From NCBI GenBank assembly GCA_964466465.1, contig CAYXNJ010000025.1, positions 1-37,150 on the forward strand: a stretch of 37,150 nt of DNA, given 5' to 3'. This document shows positions 7,647-15,684 of the stretch, piece by piece. Numbering within the stretch: position 1 is the stretch's first letter; every line of letters starts with the position of its first letter. The DNA is from Sulfurospirillum sp964466465. GTDB taxonomy: Bacteria; Campylobacterota; Campylobacteria; Campylobacterales; Sulfurospirillaceae. The notes beneath the pieces are model-generated. The model had not been told where the DNA came from. It ran no database searches and saw nothing but the letters and a program-made list of their open reading frames with translations. The position numbers and the translations under genes were made by a program.

Positions 7647-8843
7647 ATGAATAAATATGTCATCACACTTGCAAAAACCTGCTTAGGCTGTAAAAAGCCA
7701 TCATGCCGTACAGGATGCCCTGTTGGTACACCGATTCCTGAGATGATTCGTCTCTTTCTAGCAGGAGAAATTAAAGAAGCTGGAAAGATGCTTTTTGAAA
7801 ACAACCCTCTTTCGGTTATCTGTTCTATGGTATGCCCACATGAAAAACATTGTGAAGGTCACTGTATTCTGACTAAAAAAGGAACAGCAGTTAGTGTAGG
7901 AAGCATTGAGAACTATATTTCCGATTTGTATATTCATGACGTACAATTTGAAAAACCAACCAAAAATGGGCATAAAGTTGCTATTATCGGTAGTGGCCCT
8001 GCGGGTATCGCATTAGCCGTTATTCTTGCTTCTAAAGGATATGAAATAACGATGTATGATGCTCACGATAAAATTGGAGGCGTTTTACGTTACGGTATTC
8101 CAGATTTTAGATTGAATAAAGAGATACTCGATACGATTGAGAGTAAATTACGACAATTGGATGTAACAATTCGTCCTAATATTACCATTGGAAAAAATAT
8201 CACCGTTGGCGATCTGTTCCGCGATGATTTCAAAGCTGTATTTATTGGTACGGGCGTTTGGGCACCGAAAAAACTAGGTATCAAAGGTGAGAGTCTAGGA
8301 CATGTTCATTTTGCGATCGATTATCTCAAAAGCCCAGATGTTTATCAACTGGGAAAACGTGTCGTCATCCTAGGTGCTGGTAATGTGGCAATGGATGTCG
8401 CTCGAACCGCTGTACGTCATCATGCAAAAGAAGTGATTATTATGTACCGTAAAGGTATGGATGATATGCCTGCTTCCAAACATGAGATCGAATGTGCTAA
8501 GATCGATGGTGTAAAATTTGAACTCTATAAACAACCGCTTGAGATCACTGAAGAAGGCATTAAATATAGCTGTACTGACGGAAGTGAAGAAGTAGGTCTT
8601 TTAGAAGCAGATTCTATTTTAGTTGCTATCAGTCAAAGTCCAAATAATAATATCGTACAATCTGCACGTCAAATCGAGGTTGATGGGAAAGGCTTAGTTA
8701 TAACAGATGAAAGTGGACGTACTACGATGGAAGGTGTATTTGCTTCTGGTGATGTTGTAACGGGAGCAAGAACTGTTGTAGAAGCGGTAGCCTTTTCAAA
8801 GCGGGTTGCTACTGCTATTGAAGAATATGTAGGTACACTATAA
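7647..8843 (+). CDS. GltD/NfnB-like FAD- and NAD(P)-dependent oxidoreductase
   Basis: This matches the small-subunit family of glutamate synthase (GltD) and related NfnB/SudA-type flavoproteins. The N-terminal 85 residues carry the cysteine-rich helical Fe-S region (CLGCKKPSCRTGCPVG, then CSMVCPHEKHCEGHC). The first Rossmann FAD motif is GSGPAGIALA with GGVLRYGIPDFRLNK, the second (NAD(P)) motif is ILGAGNVAMDVARTA, and the family end motif GVFASGDVVTGARTVVEAV is present. At 398 residues it is shorter than typical GltD (about 450-480). No GltB large subunit or NfnA lies nearby, so the acceptor is unknown. It is a monocistronic unit between two hairpins. Confidence 0.85.
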   Translation: MNKYVITLAKTCLGCKKPSCRTGCPVGTPIPEMIRLFLAGEIKEAGKMLFENNPLSVICSMVCPHEKHCEGHCILTKKGTAVSVGSIENYISDLYIHDVQFEKPTKNGHKVAIIGSGPAGIALAVILASKGYEITMYDAHDKIGGVLRYGIPDFRLNKEILDTIESKLRQLDVTIRPNITIGKNITVGDLFRDDFKAVFIGTGVWAPKKLGIKGESLGHVHFAIDYLKSPDVYQLGKRVVILGAGNVAMDVARTAVRHHAKEVIIMYRKGMDDMPASKHEIECAKIDGVKFELYKQPLEITEEGIKYSCTDGSEEVGLLEADSILVAISQSPNNNIVQSARQIEVDGKGLVITDESGRTTMEGVFASGDVVTGARTVVEAVAFSKRVATAIEEYVGTL

Positions 8844-8850
8844 AAAAGAT

Positions 8851-8883
8851 GAGTTTTACATGTATGTTCTACATGTAAAACTC
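8851..8883. terminator. Symmetrical hairpin terminator between convergent genes
   Basis: GAGTTTTACATGTA (8851-8864) and TACATGTAAAACTC (8870-8883) are perfect 14-base inverted copies around TGTTC. On the minus strand the stem is followed by ATCTTTTTTATA, a proper U-tract, so it should end the lpxD-side transcript. On the plus strand the tract after it is weaker (TTAAAAT). It lies just after the GltD-like stop and before the convergent small gene. The arms contain the palindrome TACATGTA, which recurs in the hairpin at 33384-33414. Confidence 0.8.
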
Positions 8884-8894
8884 TTAAAATGTAT

Positions 8895-9140
8895 TTATTT
8901 TGAGTCTGTCCCAAAACGTGCTTTTGCATCTTGAAGTGCTGCAATGAGTTCATCAAGATTTTCATAAGGAATATGTGCTTTCCAATCTGGTTCTTCCCCA
9001 TTTTTCTTCAAAGCAATACCAATGCTTACAACAGGAAATGATCCACTTCCATAGGGTTCTTCCAAATGAGAGATAGAAATCATTCCGTTTTTTGTTCCTG
9101 CTAATGGAAATTTTGTGAGTATTGTATTTTTTCCGCCCAT
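8895..9140 (-). CDS. Small conserved-looking protein downstream of lpxD
   Basis: I do not recognise a named family. The 81 residues start MGGKNTILTKFPLAGTKNG and end in WKAHIPYENLDELIAALQDA and a short charged tail. It has no signal peptide, membrane segment or cysteine. The latter half looks like a short strand-helix pair, and a soluble compact domain is likely. AAAGGA lies at good spacing before the ATG, and the gene follows lpxD by 12 bases on the same strand, so it is probably the last gene of the ilvB-ilvH-lpxD transcript. I recall similar short proteins in other Campylobacterota, but this is memory, not a search. Confidence 0.75.
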   Translation of the reverse strand: MGGKNTILTKFPLAGTKNGMISISHLEEPYGSGSFPVVSIGIALKKNGEEPDWKAHIPYENLDELIAALQDAKARFGTDSK

Positions 9141-9152
9141 GACGTAATCCTT

Positions 9153-10103
9153 TTAATTCTTTTTAAAAAATTTTGCGAGTTTTGCTTGCGTTTTTAACCA
9201 CTCGTTCTGTAAAGTAAGAGGGAAACCGCCGTAAATTTTACCGCCTTCAATTGATTTTGAAACACCACCGCGTGCCGCGATAGTTGCAAAATCACCAATT
9301 TCCAAATGTCCAGCTGTTGCGCTTTGTCCACCCATAACAACATTTCTGCCAAGTTTTGTTGATCCAGAAATGCCTGTTTGAGCCACTAAAATACACGCTT
9401 GCCCAATTTCACAGTTATGACCGATTTGAACAAGGTTATCTATCTTCGTTCCTTTTTTGATGATAGTAGATCCAAAAACAGCCCTATCTATCGTACTGTT
9501 GGAACCAATTTCAACATCCTCTTCAAGAATGACATTTCCACTATGATGAATTTTAATATGCTCACCCATTTTTGTATGCGCATAGCCAAAACCATCACTT
9601 CCTATAATGGCACCTGCTTGAATAATACATCCCTCTTTTATAATGGCATCATCGTAAATAACAACATTAGGGAAAATTTTGACATTTTTACCAATATAAA
9701 CATTTGCCCCGATAGTGACATTAGGCATAATGTGTGCACCCTCTTCCACAACAGTTCCACTGCCAATCACCACATTTTGCGCGATTGTGCTTTTGTCTGA
9801 GATGGTTGCAGGAATCGAAGTGTCAAACGCTTTTTTTGCGAAGTATGCACTAGCGTATGCCATACTGAGATGAGGGTTTTCGCTTAAAAGTGCTTGTGAC
9901 GTAGAGGGAAGGTGTTCTAAAAAAGCAGGAGAAAGGATCACGACTCCTGCTTGTGTTGTTTGTAAATCAGCTAAAAGCTTAGGATTTTCAAAAAAAGCAA
10001 TCTGCGAGGAAGTCGCCTCTTTGAGTGTCGCAAAAGAGGTGACTTCCCTATCAGTACCAGAAAATTCAAGGCAGATCGATTGAGCTAAAAGGCTAAGTTT
10101 CAT
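9153..10103 (-). CDS. lpxD: UDP-3-O-(3-hydroxyacyl)glucosamine N-acyltransferase
   Basis: LpxD adds the N-linked hydroxyacyl chain from acyl-ACP to UDP-3-O-acylglucosamine, the third step of lipid A synthesis. After an N-terminal uridine-binding region of about 100 residues (FFENPKLLADLQ, HLSMAYASAYFAKKAF), long hexapeptide repeats form the beta-helix: VVIGSGTVVEEGAHIMPNVT through IGSDGFGYAH. The catalytic-type histidine segment is KIDNLVQIGHNCEIGQ. The product is 316 residues, within the family range of about 310-345. The TAATG junction overlaps the ilvH stop by one base. As I recall, lpxD behind ilvBH is a conserved Campylobacterota arrangement. Confidence 0.94.
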   Translation of the reverse strand: MKLSLLAQSICLEFSGTDREVTSFATLKEATSSQIAFFENPKLLADLQTTQAGVVILSPAFLEHLPSTSQALLSENPHLSMAYASAYFAKKAFDTSIPATISDKSTIAQNVVIGSGTVVEEGAHIMPNVTIGANVYIGKNVKIFPNVVIYDDAIIKEGCIIQAGAIIGSDGFGYAHTKMGEHIKIHHSGNVILEEDVEIGSNSTIDRAVFGSTIIKKGTKIDNLVQIGHNCEIGQACILVAQTGISGSTKLGRNVVMGGQSATAGHLEIGDFATIAARGGVSKSIEGGKIYGGFPLTLQNEWLKTQAKLAKFFKKN

Positions 10104-10573
10104 TAGATGTCCATTGCGACAGAGCCGCTTCTTACGATGTCAGTTGGATTGTATTTTTTAACTGCTTTTAAAAAGTTATCGATACGATCATAATCATCTG
10201 CTACCATAACAACGATAAAATCCTCACCACTGCTTGCGATCGTTCCATTATAAGCTTTAAGCATCGCATCAAGACCATTAAAGTCTTCACTCAAAGGAAT
10301 CTTTACAAGTGCCATCTCTTTTTCAACAAATTGGCCTGATTCTATAACTTTATAGGTAGGAATTAGTTTATGTAACTGTTTTACAATCTGCTCTAAAACA
10401 GGCGTACTACCCGATGTAACGATGGTTAATCGTGATAGGTTTGTTTTAGGAATCGGTGCAACCGTTAGTGAATCAATATTATAACCTCTACCTGCAAAAA
10501 GCCCTGAAATACGAGATAGTACACCATCTTCATTTAAAACGATAACAGATAAAACTCTTCTGATATGTTCCAT
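10103..10573 (-). CDS. ilvH: Acetolactate synthase, regulatory subunit
   Basis: The small subunit of acetohydroxyacid synthase stimulates the catalytic subunit and gives feedback inhibition by valine. The N-terminal ACT domain is clear: RRVLSVIVLNEDGVLSRISG, then LFAGRGYNIDSLTVAP and SRLTIVTSG. The C-terminal domain includes KYNPTDIVRSGSVAM. At 156 residues it is standard. It begins three bases after ilvB, with the ribosome binding site AAGGAG inside the end of ilvB, and overlaps lpxD by one base. Confidence 0.95.
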   Translation of the reverse strand: MEHIRRVLSVIVLNEDGVLSRISGLFAGRGYNIDSLTVAPIPKTNLSRLTIVTSGSTPVLEQIVKQLHKLIPTYKVIESGQFVEKEMALVKIPLSEDFNGLDAMLKAYNGTIASSGEDFIVVMVADDYDRIDNFLKAVKKYNPTDIVRSGSVAMDI

Positions 10574-10576
10574 CTC

Positions 10577-12268
10577 TTACTCCTTATACTCAAGCATCAT
10601 ATTGTAAAGCGTTCCACCTGCTGGAACCATTGGTAAAACGTTCTCAAAGCGATCGACTTGAACGTCAATCATACAGACAGTATTGCTTTCAACTGCTTCT
10701 TTAAGAGCTTTATCAAACTCTTCTTTGGTTTTAACTCTAAAACCACGTCCACCAAAACTCTCAACCAATTTTACAAAATCAGGTTGCATGGAAAGGTCGG
10801 TTGAAGAGTAGCGTTTATTATAGAAAAAGGTTTGCCATTGACGAACCATTCCTAAAAACTGGTTATTTAAGATGATATTAACCACAGCGACTTTGTTCTC
10901 AACAGCTGTCATTAACTCTTGAATGTTCATCAAAATTGAACCATCACCTGTAAAGTTAATAACTGTTTTTTCTGGAACGGCAACTTTTGCACCAATGGCT
11001 GCAGGAAGTCCATAACCCATTGTTCCAAGTCCGCCACTGCTTAACCATTGACGTGGATAGGAAAATGGATAAAACTGTGCTGCCCACATTTGGTGCTGGC
11101 CGACATCGGTACAGATAATGGCTTTATCGCCAAGAATTTGTCCAACACGCTCAATTGCCCATTGAGGTTTAATGACTTCATTAGAGTCTTCATATTTGAG
11201 CGGATGGATTTCATTGTATCGTTTGAGAAGATCGCGCCAAGGTTTGTATTTGTCTGCTTCAACATGCTCTTTTGCAAGAGGAATCATCGCTTCAACAACA
11301 TTTTTAAGATCACCTACGATTGGATAATCAATAGGAACGATTTTGCCAATGCTGCTTGGGTCGATATCAACATGGATAATTTTGGCATGTTTCGCAAATT
11401 CGCTTAGTTTGCCTGTAACACGGTCATCAAAGCGCGGACCAAATGCAATCATAAGATCAGCTTCACTCATTGCCATATTGGCACTGTAGCAGCCGTGCAT
11501 ACCAAGCATACCAAGGAGCAGTGGATTTTCATCACCCATAACACCACGTGCCATTAAAGTTTCAACGGCTGGAATACCACAGATTTTGGCAAATTCTCTT
11601 ACTTCAGCGCTTGCGTTTGAATTGATTGCACCACCACCGATGTAAAGGACAGGACGTTTTGCAGAAGCAATTGCTTCAATTGCTTTTTTAATCTGCCTTG
11701 GGTTGCCTTTATAGGTCGGTTTATAGGTTTGCATTTTAATTTCACTAGGATATGCAAAATGACCAATTTGTGCTGTAACATCTTTAGGAATGTCCACATG
11801 AACAGGACCAGGTCTGCCACTACGTGCAATATAAAATGCCTCTTTTAATATACGTGGCAAATCTTTTACATCTTTTACCAGATAGTTGTGTTTAACACAT
11901 GGACGGCTAATACCAACAGCATCAATCTCTTGAAACGCATCGGTACCAATCATACTAATAGGAACCTGTCCGCTGATAACAACCATCGGAATAGAATCCA
12001 TATAGGCTGTTGCAAGACCTGTAACAGCATTCGTAAATCCAGGACCACTGGTTACAAACGCAACACCTACATCACCTGTTGCACGGGCGTAACCATCTGC
12101 CGCATGCAAAGCTGCTTGTTCATGTCGTGTAAGCATATGTTTAAAATAATTTTGTTTATAAACTTCGTCATAAACATTCATTATAGCACCACCAGGATAG
12201 CCAAAGACGACGCTGACGTTCTCCTTGCGTAGTGCTTCAATGACCATTTGGGAACCGCTTAACTCCAT
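10577..12268 (-). CDS. ilvB: Acetolactate synthase, catalytic subunit
   Basis: This thiamine-diphosphate enzyme condenses two pyruvates (or pyruvate and 2-oxobutyrate), starting valine, leucine and isoleucine synthesis. The N-terminal pyrimidine-binding domain has VFGYPGGAIMNVYDE and the cofactor-activating glutamate in RHEQAALHAADGYARATG. The central FAD-associated domain follows, and the C-terminal ThDP motif is GDGSILMNIQELMTAVEN followed by NIILNNQFLGMVRQW. At 563 residues it is full length. AAAGGAGAGG precedes the ATG. The large and small subunits are immediately adjacent. Confidence 0.96.
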   Translation of the reverse strand: MELSGSQMVIEALRKENVSVVFGYPGGAIMNVYDEVYKQNYFKHMLTRHEQAALHAADGYARATGDVGVAFVTSGPGFTNAVTGLATAYMDSIPMVVISGQVPISMIGTDAFQEIDAVGISRPCVKHNYLVKDVKDLPRILKEAFYIARSGRPGPVHVDIPKDVTAQIGHFAYPSEIKMQTYKPTYKGNPRQIKKAIEAIASAKRPVLYIGGGAINSNASAEVREFAKICGIPAVETLMARGVMGDENPLLLGMLGMHGCYSANMAMSEADLMIAFGPRFDDRVTGKLSEFAKHAKIIHVDIDPSSIGKIVPIDYPIVGDLKNVVEAMIPLAKEHVEADKYKPWRDLLKRYNEIHPLKYEDSNEVIKPQWAIERVGQILGDKAIICTDVGQHQMWAAQFYPFSYPRQWLSSGGLGTMGYGLPAAIGAKVAVPEKTVINFTGDGSILMNIQELMTAVENKVAVVNIILNNQFLGMVRQWQTFFYNKRYSSTDLSMQPDFVKLVESFGGRGFRVKTKEEFDKALKEAVESNTVCMIDVQVDRFENVLPMVPAGGTLYNMMLEYKE

Positions 12269-12408
12269 GACCTCTCCTTTACATAATTTGATTACGCCAA
12301 AAAAGCAAAGCTTCTTTGACTACGCTAACCGCTATGGTACTAAAGCTTGTCAACTATTGTTGACAGAATTATTAATTTACAGGATATTTCTTGTAAAAAA
12401 AGTGGGTT
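12269..12408 (-). promoter_or_regulatory. ilvB leader region with two weak hairpins
   Basis: The roughly 130-base leader between the -10 box and ilvB holds two inverted repeats: TGTCAAC/GTTGACA (12348-12354 with 12359-12365), and AAAGAAGC/GCTTTTTT (12310-12317 with 12299-12306, minus-strand sense) with a TTT loop and a U-rich 3' arm. The second could act as a weak attenuator. There is no ATG-initiated leader peptide rich in branched-chain codons, so classical ribosome-mediated attenuation is not supported. Confidence 0.3.
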
Positions 12409-12414
12409 ATTATA
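12409..12414 (-). promoter_or_regulatory. -10 element for the ilvB operon
   Basis: On the minus strand TATAAT lies in TTTGCTATAATAACC, about 140 bases upstream of the ilvB ATG. It matches the strong -10 boxes seen elsewhere in the window. Confidence 0.65.
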
Positions 12415-12454
12415 GCAAATAAAGATTAAAGAAGGCTCATTTTTAGGGCATATT

Positions 12455-13363
12455 TTATGATTTGTACAAATTGTAACACTGCTCTAACACGACACCTTCT
12501 CTAAGCCCATCGTCAATAACAATACACGTTTCAAAGCCCAGTTTTTTCATAATAGCTTTTACAATTAAAATACCTACGATGACTAAATCTCTACGATTTG
12601 TTCCTGTGTAGCGTTCTGCTTCATCTAAATCCATTGTGGTTAAACGCTCATAAGCTTCTTCAAAGTCATTGATATGTAATACTTTTCCATTCACGACATT
12701 TGCATCATAATGGTTATAATCTAAACCTTCTAAAAAGGCAGCAACCGTTGTAGGTGTACCTGCTGTTGTTACTAATTGTAAAAAATTGGAAGGAATTGTT
12801 GTTTTTTGTTTTTGGATAAACGTATCAATTGAACCTACAATCGACGCTATGTTTTGTTCAAGATTCGTTTTGTAACGTTCTGCGACATTAATAATTCCAA
12901 AGGGAAAACTTTGTGATTGTTTGTCACCATTTTTACAAAAGGTAAATTCTGTTGAACCTCCACCAAGGTCAAATAGCGCATATATTGTAGGGTTAAAACC
13001 TTCACGTTTTAAAGCATTTTCAATAGCAAGTGATGTGAGGAAAGCTTCCTCTTTTCCTGTAATAATTCTAAAAGTAAGACCAAAAGTTGCTTCAATCTCA
13101 TTAAGAATTTCTTGTGCATTGGAAGCGACACGCATTGCTTCTGTTGTCACACAAAAACAGCGTTCATTGTTAAAATCAAATAATGCTGAAGCTTCATGCA
13201 ATGCGTTCAAAATATTCTCTTTTGCTTGTTCTCCAATCTTACCTGTAATGTGTAAATCTTTTGCCGTTCTAACAATGCGCTCAAACGCCAAAATACGGGC
13301 CTTGCTTTGACAGTCTATTTTAACGATACGTAGGGTATTTGAACCCAAGTCACAGCCAATCAT
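12455..13363 (-). CDS. Ppx/GppA-family exopolyphosphatase or guanosine pentaphosphatase
   Basis: Ppx/GppA enzymes, of the actin/Hsp70 ATPase fold, remove terminal phosphate from polyphosphate or from pppGpp. The N-terminal phosphate-1 motif is IGCDLGSNTLRIVKID, and the phosphate-2 motif is ALFDLGGGSTEFTF. FPFGIINVAERY and TTAGTPTTVAAFLEGLDYN are further family segments. At 302 residues it is the short, catalytic-core-only form without the C-terminal HD-like domain of E. coli Ppx or GppA. Sequence alone cannot separate polyphosphate from pppGpp activity. It lies 9 bases after the small membrane protein gene on the same strand. Confidence 0.88.
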   Translation of the reverse strand: MIGCDLGSNTLRIVKIDCQSKARILAFERIVRTAKDLHITGKIGEQAKENILNALHEASALFDFNNERCFCVTTEAMRVASNAQEILNEIEATFGLTFRIITGKEEAFLTSLAIENALKREGFNPTIYALFDLGGGSTEFTFCKNGDKQSQSFPFGIINVAERYKTNLEQNIASIVGSIDTFIQKQKTTIPSNFLQLVTTAGTPTTVAAFLEGLDYNHYDANVVNGKVLHINDFEEAYERLTTMDLDEAERYTGTNRRDLVIVGILIVKAIMKKLGFETCIVIDDGLREGVVLEQCYNLYKS

Positions 13364-13372
13364 TTGTGAGCT

Positions 13373-13594
13373 CTATTTTCGTCTAAAGAGTTTGATAAAC
13401 ACATTGAAAATGGTACGAATAATGCCAAGAAGCATATAGACTATCGTTGTGTAAAGAAGCGGGTGATAGGGCATTTTATGCGTAGAGAGTTGATGAAGAT
13501 GCTCTATAGGATGTGTTAGCCATTGATTCATGTGCATTCCTAACGCTAGGAATAAAAAAATGGCGATAAAAATAATGACTTCTCGTATAAACAT
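13373..13594 (-). CDS. Small two-helix membrane protein upstream of ppx/gppA
   Basis: I do not recognise a functional family. From the ATG at 13594 the product is 73 residues, with a first membrane helix REVIIFIAIFLFLALGM, a polar connecting stretch rich in His (NQWLTHPIEHLHQLSTHKM), and a second helix LLYTTIVYMLLGIIRTIFNVF ending in a basic tail. The frame is open to an ATG at 13666, but that site has no ribosome binding site, while AGTAGGG precedes 13594, if rather closely. It is probably co-transcribed with the phosphatase gene. Confidence 0.6.
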   Translation of the reverse strand: MFIREVIIFIAIFLFLALGMHMNQWLTHPIEHLHQLSTHKMPYHPLLYTTIVYMLLGIIRTIFNVFIKLFRRK

Positions 13595-13691
13595 AATCCC
13601 TACTTGTTCTAAAATTGAATAGATGATTTTAGAGCAAAGAAACTTAATGTTAGGTTTGGATAACATTACATTATGAGGACAATTTCAGAAG

Positions 13692-13697
13692 ATTATA
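13692..13697 (-). promoter_or_regulatory. -10 element for the small membrane protein and ppx/gppA
   Basis: TATAAT on the minus strand, in TTGTTTATAATCTTC, sits about 100 bases before the ATG at 13594. It is back-to-back with the plus-strand -10 at 13717, so this 200-base gap holds a divergent promoter pair. Confidence 0.55.
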
Positions 13698-13716
13698 AAC
13701 AACTAAAATAATCAAG

Positions 13717-13722
13717 TATAAT
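13717..13722 (+). promoter_or_regulatory. -10 element for the SQR operon
   Basis: TATAAT in AAGTATAATATTTTT, with AAGGAAAG at 13733-13740 just downstream. It lies about 77 bases before the ATG at 13799 and would drive the sulfide oxidoreductase, cytochrome c and b561-DHC genes. Confidence 0.65.
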
Positions 13723-13798
13723 ATTTTTAACCAAGGAAAGCCTCAGATTGTTGGAAGTAGAATGGGGAGAACATACAACCAAAAAGGATGGGAAAACT

Positions 13799-15271
13799 AT
13801 GAAATCAGACAAAATCATGGAGGAGATACTCTTTGAGATTGAGAAGCATGAAGGTGGAATGTCTCGCCGTAATGCAATGAAGTTATTAGCAGCTTCACCA
13901 ATTGCTGCAAGTGTCTTGGCAAGCGCAACAACGGCAACAGAAGCTCATGCTGCAAGTTCCAATGCAACGGGTAAAATCCTTATTGTGGGCGGTGGTCTAG
14001 CGGGCGTAGCAACTGCTGCAAAACTTACAAGCAGACTTTCAAATCCTAATATCACCCTTATTGAGCCAAATCCAAAATCCGTTTCATATCAACCTGGGCA
14101 AACGTTGATTGCGGCTGGTGTATGGCAAAAAAGTGACATTGAGTATGAAACAGCGAATTTTATGCCAAAAGGTGTCAAATGGATTAAAGATTCTGTTGTA
14201 AGTTTTGATCCACAAAATAATAAAGTCAAAACATCTAATGGTACGGAGATCAGCTATGACTATTTAGTTGTTGCTACAGGTTTAACGCTTAATTTTGGGG
14301 CGATTAAAGGGCTTGAAGGTGAAATTACCTCAAGTGGTGCAAATGATGTTGTCCGTAAAAAAGTGGGCAAAGATGGTGTTTACTCTATCTATTTTGCAGA
14401 TGGCGCTGTTGATACCAAAAAAGGTATTGAAGAGCTGATTGCAAAAGCAAAAGCACATAAGGGACCTGAAAAACTTCAAGCACTTTTTACTGACCCAGAT
14501 ACAGCCATTAAATGTGGTGGCGCTCCTAAAAAAATTATGTACATTACACATGATTTACTCAAAAAAGCAGGTGTACGCGATAAAGTTGAGTTAACATTCT
14601 GCCCATCTGGCGATAAAATGTTTGGTGTGCCTGAATACAACGCAGCAATCTTTGAGCAATTTAAAGCGAGAGATTTTAAATGGGAATTTAAAACCAATTT
14701 AGTAGCGATTGATACAGAGAAAAAGATAGCAACTTTTGAGAAAAAATGGCTCGAAAAAGGTGAATATGACGAGGATCTTAAAGAATATACTATGATTTCA
14801 ATGAGTAAAAATGTTGAGAAAAAGTATGACTTTATCCATATTACTCCTCCTCAAAAAGCGCCTGATGTTGTTGGTAAATCACCTATTGGTTCAAGTAAAG
14901 GCTGGGTACCTGTTGTTAAAGAGACTCTCCAACACGTTACGTATAAAAATGTATTTGCACTGGGTGACGTTGCAGCTGTTCCTATGGGCAAAACAGGAGG
15001 AAGCGCACGTAAGCAATACAATGTTGTTGCTGAAAACTTAATCGCTGTTATGGAAAAACAAGAAAAACTTCCTGCAGCATACGATGGTTACACCGTATGT
15101 CCTTTAATTACCAGTATTGGAACCGTTGCACTCTTAGAGTTTAACTGGACAGCAAAACCTGCGCCTTCATTCCCTCTTGATCCAACACAAGAGAGATGGA
15201 TTTGGTGGTTACTCAAAGTCTATGCACTTAAACCAATGACCGTCTATGGTATGCTCTCTGGTAGAGCCTAA
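13799..15271 (+). CDS. Tat-exported type II sulfide:quinone oxidoreductase-like flavoprotein
   Basis: SQR oxidises sulfide on FAD and passes electrons to quinone. The FAD Rossmann motif is KILIVGGGLAGVATAAKL. The two redox cysteines sit in the type II (SQOR/HMT2-like) contexts IKCGGAPKKIMYIT and YDGYTVCPLITS, C239 and C434 from this start. A third cysteine (FCPSGDK) is not at the usual type I position. HITPPQKAPDVV, TLQHVTYKNVFALGD and an aromatic amphipathic C-terminus (RWIWWLLKVYALKPM) also fit. The N-terminus has a twin-arginine leader, SRRNAMKLLAASPIAASVLA then AHA, preceded by about 20 extra residues. AAGGA precedes ATG 13799. TTG 13748 (17 residues longer, AAGGAAAG upstream) and ATG 13859 are alternatives. 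The product is about 490 residues. Acceptor (quinone or the neighbouring cytochrome) is unknown. Confidence 0.85.
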   Translation: MKSDKIMEEILFEIEKHEGGMSRRNAMKLLAASPIAASVLASATTATEAHAASSNATGKILIVGGGLAGVATAAKLTSRLSNPNITLIEPNPKSVSYQPGQTLIAAGVWQKSDIEYETANFMPKGVKWIKDSVVSFDPQNNKVKTSNGTEISYDYLVVATGLTLNFGAIKGLEGEITSSGANDVVRKKVGKDGVYSIYFADGAVDTKKGIEELIAKAKAHKGPEKLQALFTDPDTAIKCGGAPKKIMYITHDLLKKAGVRDKVELTFCPSGDKMFGVPEYNAAIFEQFKARDFKWEFKTNLVAIDTEKKIATFEKKWLEKGEYDEDLKEYTMISMSKNVEKKYDFIHITPPQKAPDVVGKSPIGSSKGWVPVVKETLQHVTYKNVFALGDVAAVPMGKTGGSARKQYNVVAENLIAVMEKQEKLPAAYDGYTVCPLITSIGTVALLEFNWTAKPAPSFPLDPTQERWIWWLLKVYALKPMTVYGMLSGRA

Positions 15272-15300
15272 TTTTAATGCTACATAAAAAGGAAAAAAAT

Positions 15301-15672
15301 ATGAAAAAATTAAATTTAACACTCTGTTTTATTGCCTTGGTTGCCCTCAGTGGATGTGGCGATAAACCAAAGTCAGATGTTGTCAAATATAAATATACAC
15401 CTGCCCAAGTTTATACAGATACATGTTCTCACTGTCATGGGCCAAAAGGCGAAGGTATCGCTGAGAAAAAGGGACCAGCTCTTACAAAACAAAGTGTTCA
15501 AGAACTTGAAATGTCACTCTTTGATATTAAAAATGGTGGTCTTGGTCAATCAACAGCAACAGAGCATGAAGTCATGGAACATAACATGAAAAAATTGGCT
15601 GAAAAAGGTTATGACTACGATATTAAAATGATGGCAAATTATATTTTCAATACGTTTCATACCGCTAAATAA
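15301..15672 (+). CDS. Lipoprotein c-type cytochrome
   Basis: From ATG 15301 (AAAAAGGAAA upstream) the product is 123 residues. It has a lipoprotein signal whose lipobox is ALSGC, then a linker, and a single heme c attachment motif CSHCH in VYTDTCSHCHGPKGEGIAEK. A later methionine-rich segment (MEHNMKKLAEKGYDYDIKMMANYIFN) can supply the axial Met. This is the class I cytochrome c fold, anchored by lipid to the membrane on the periplasmic side. It begins 29 bases after the SQR-like gene and is the natural candidate partner for it, in the way flavocytochrome c pairs FccB with FccA (inference). Confidence 0.88.
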   Translation: MKKLNLTLCFIALVALSGCGDKPKSDVVKYKYTPAQVYTDTCSHCHGPKGEGIAEKKGPALTKQSVQELEMSLFDIKNGGLGQSTATEHEVMEHNMKKLAEKGYDYDIKMMANYIFNTFHTAK

Positions 15673-15684
15673 AAATTTGTGTAT

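Noticed and set aside
9399..9800. Open frame opposite lpxD on the plus strand.
   Set aside because: It lies wholly inside a well-supported LpxD, has no ribosome binding site and reads as low-complexity Asn/Ile-rich sequence, typical of an antisense shadow of hexapeptide repeats.
12269..12408. Leader-peptide attenuation of ilvB.
   Set aside because: No ATG or GTG start with a run of Leu, Ile or Val codons exists in the leader, and the U-rich hairpin has only two GC pairs. I kept it only as a weak leader structure.
13799..15271. Flavocytochrome c sulfide dehydrogenase (FccB) for the flavoprotein.
   Set aside because: The cysteine contexts KCGGAPKK and VCPLITS, the HITPPQ segment and the aromatic C-terminal amphipathic region fit type II SQR better. 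The Tat leader and the cytochrome neighbour alone do not make it FccB.
15301..15672. Start of the cytochrome at 15277.
   Set aside because: The longer frame puts MLHKKEKN in front of a complete lipoprotein signal. ATG 15301 has a good purine-rich ribosome binding site and gives the normal signal length.
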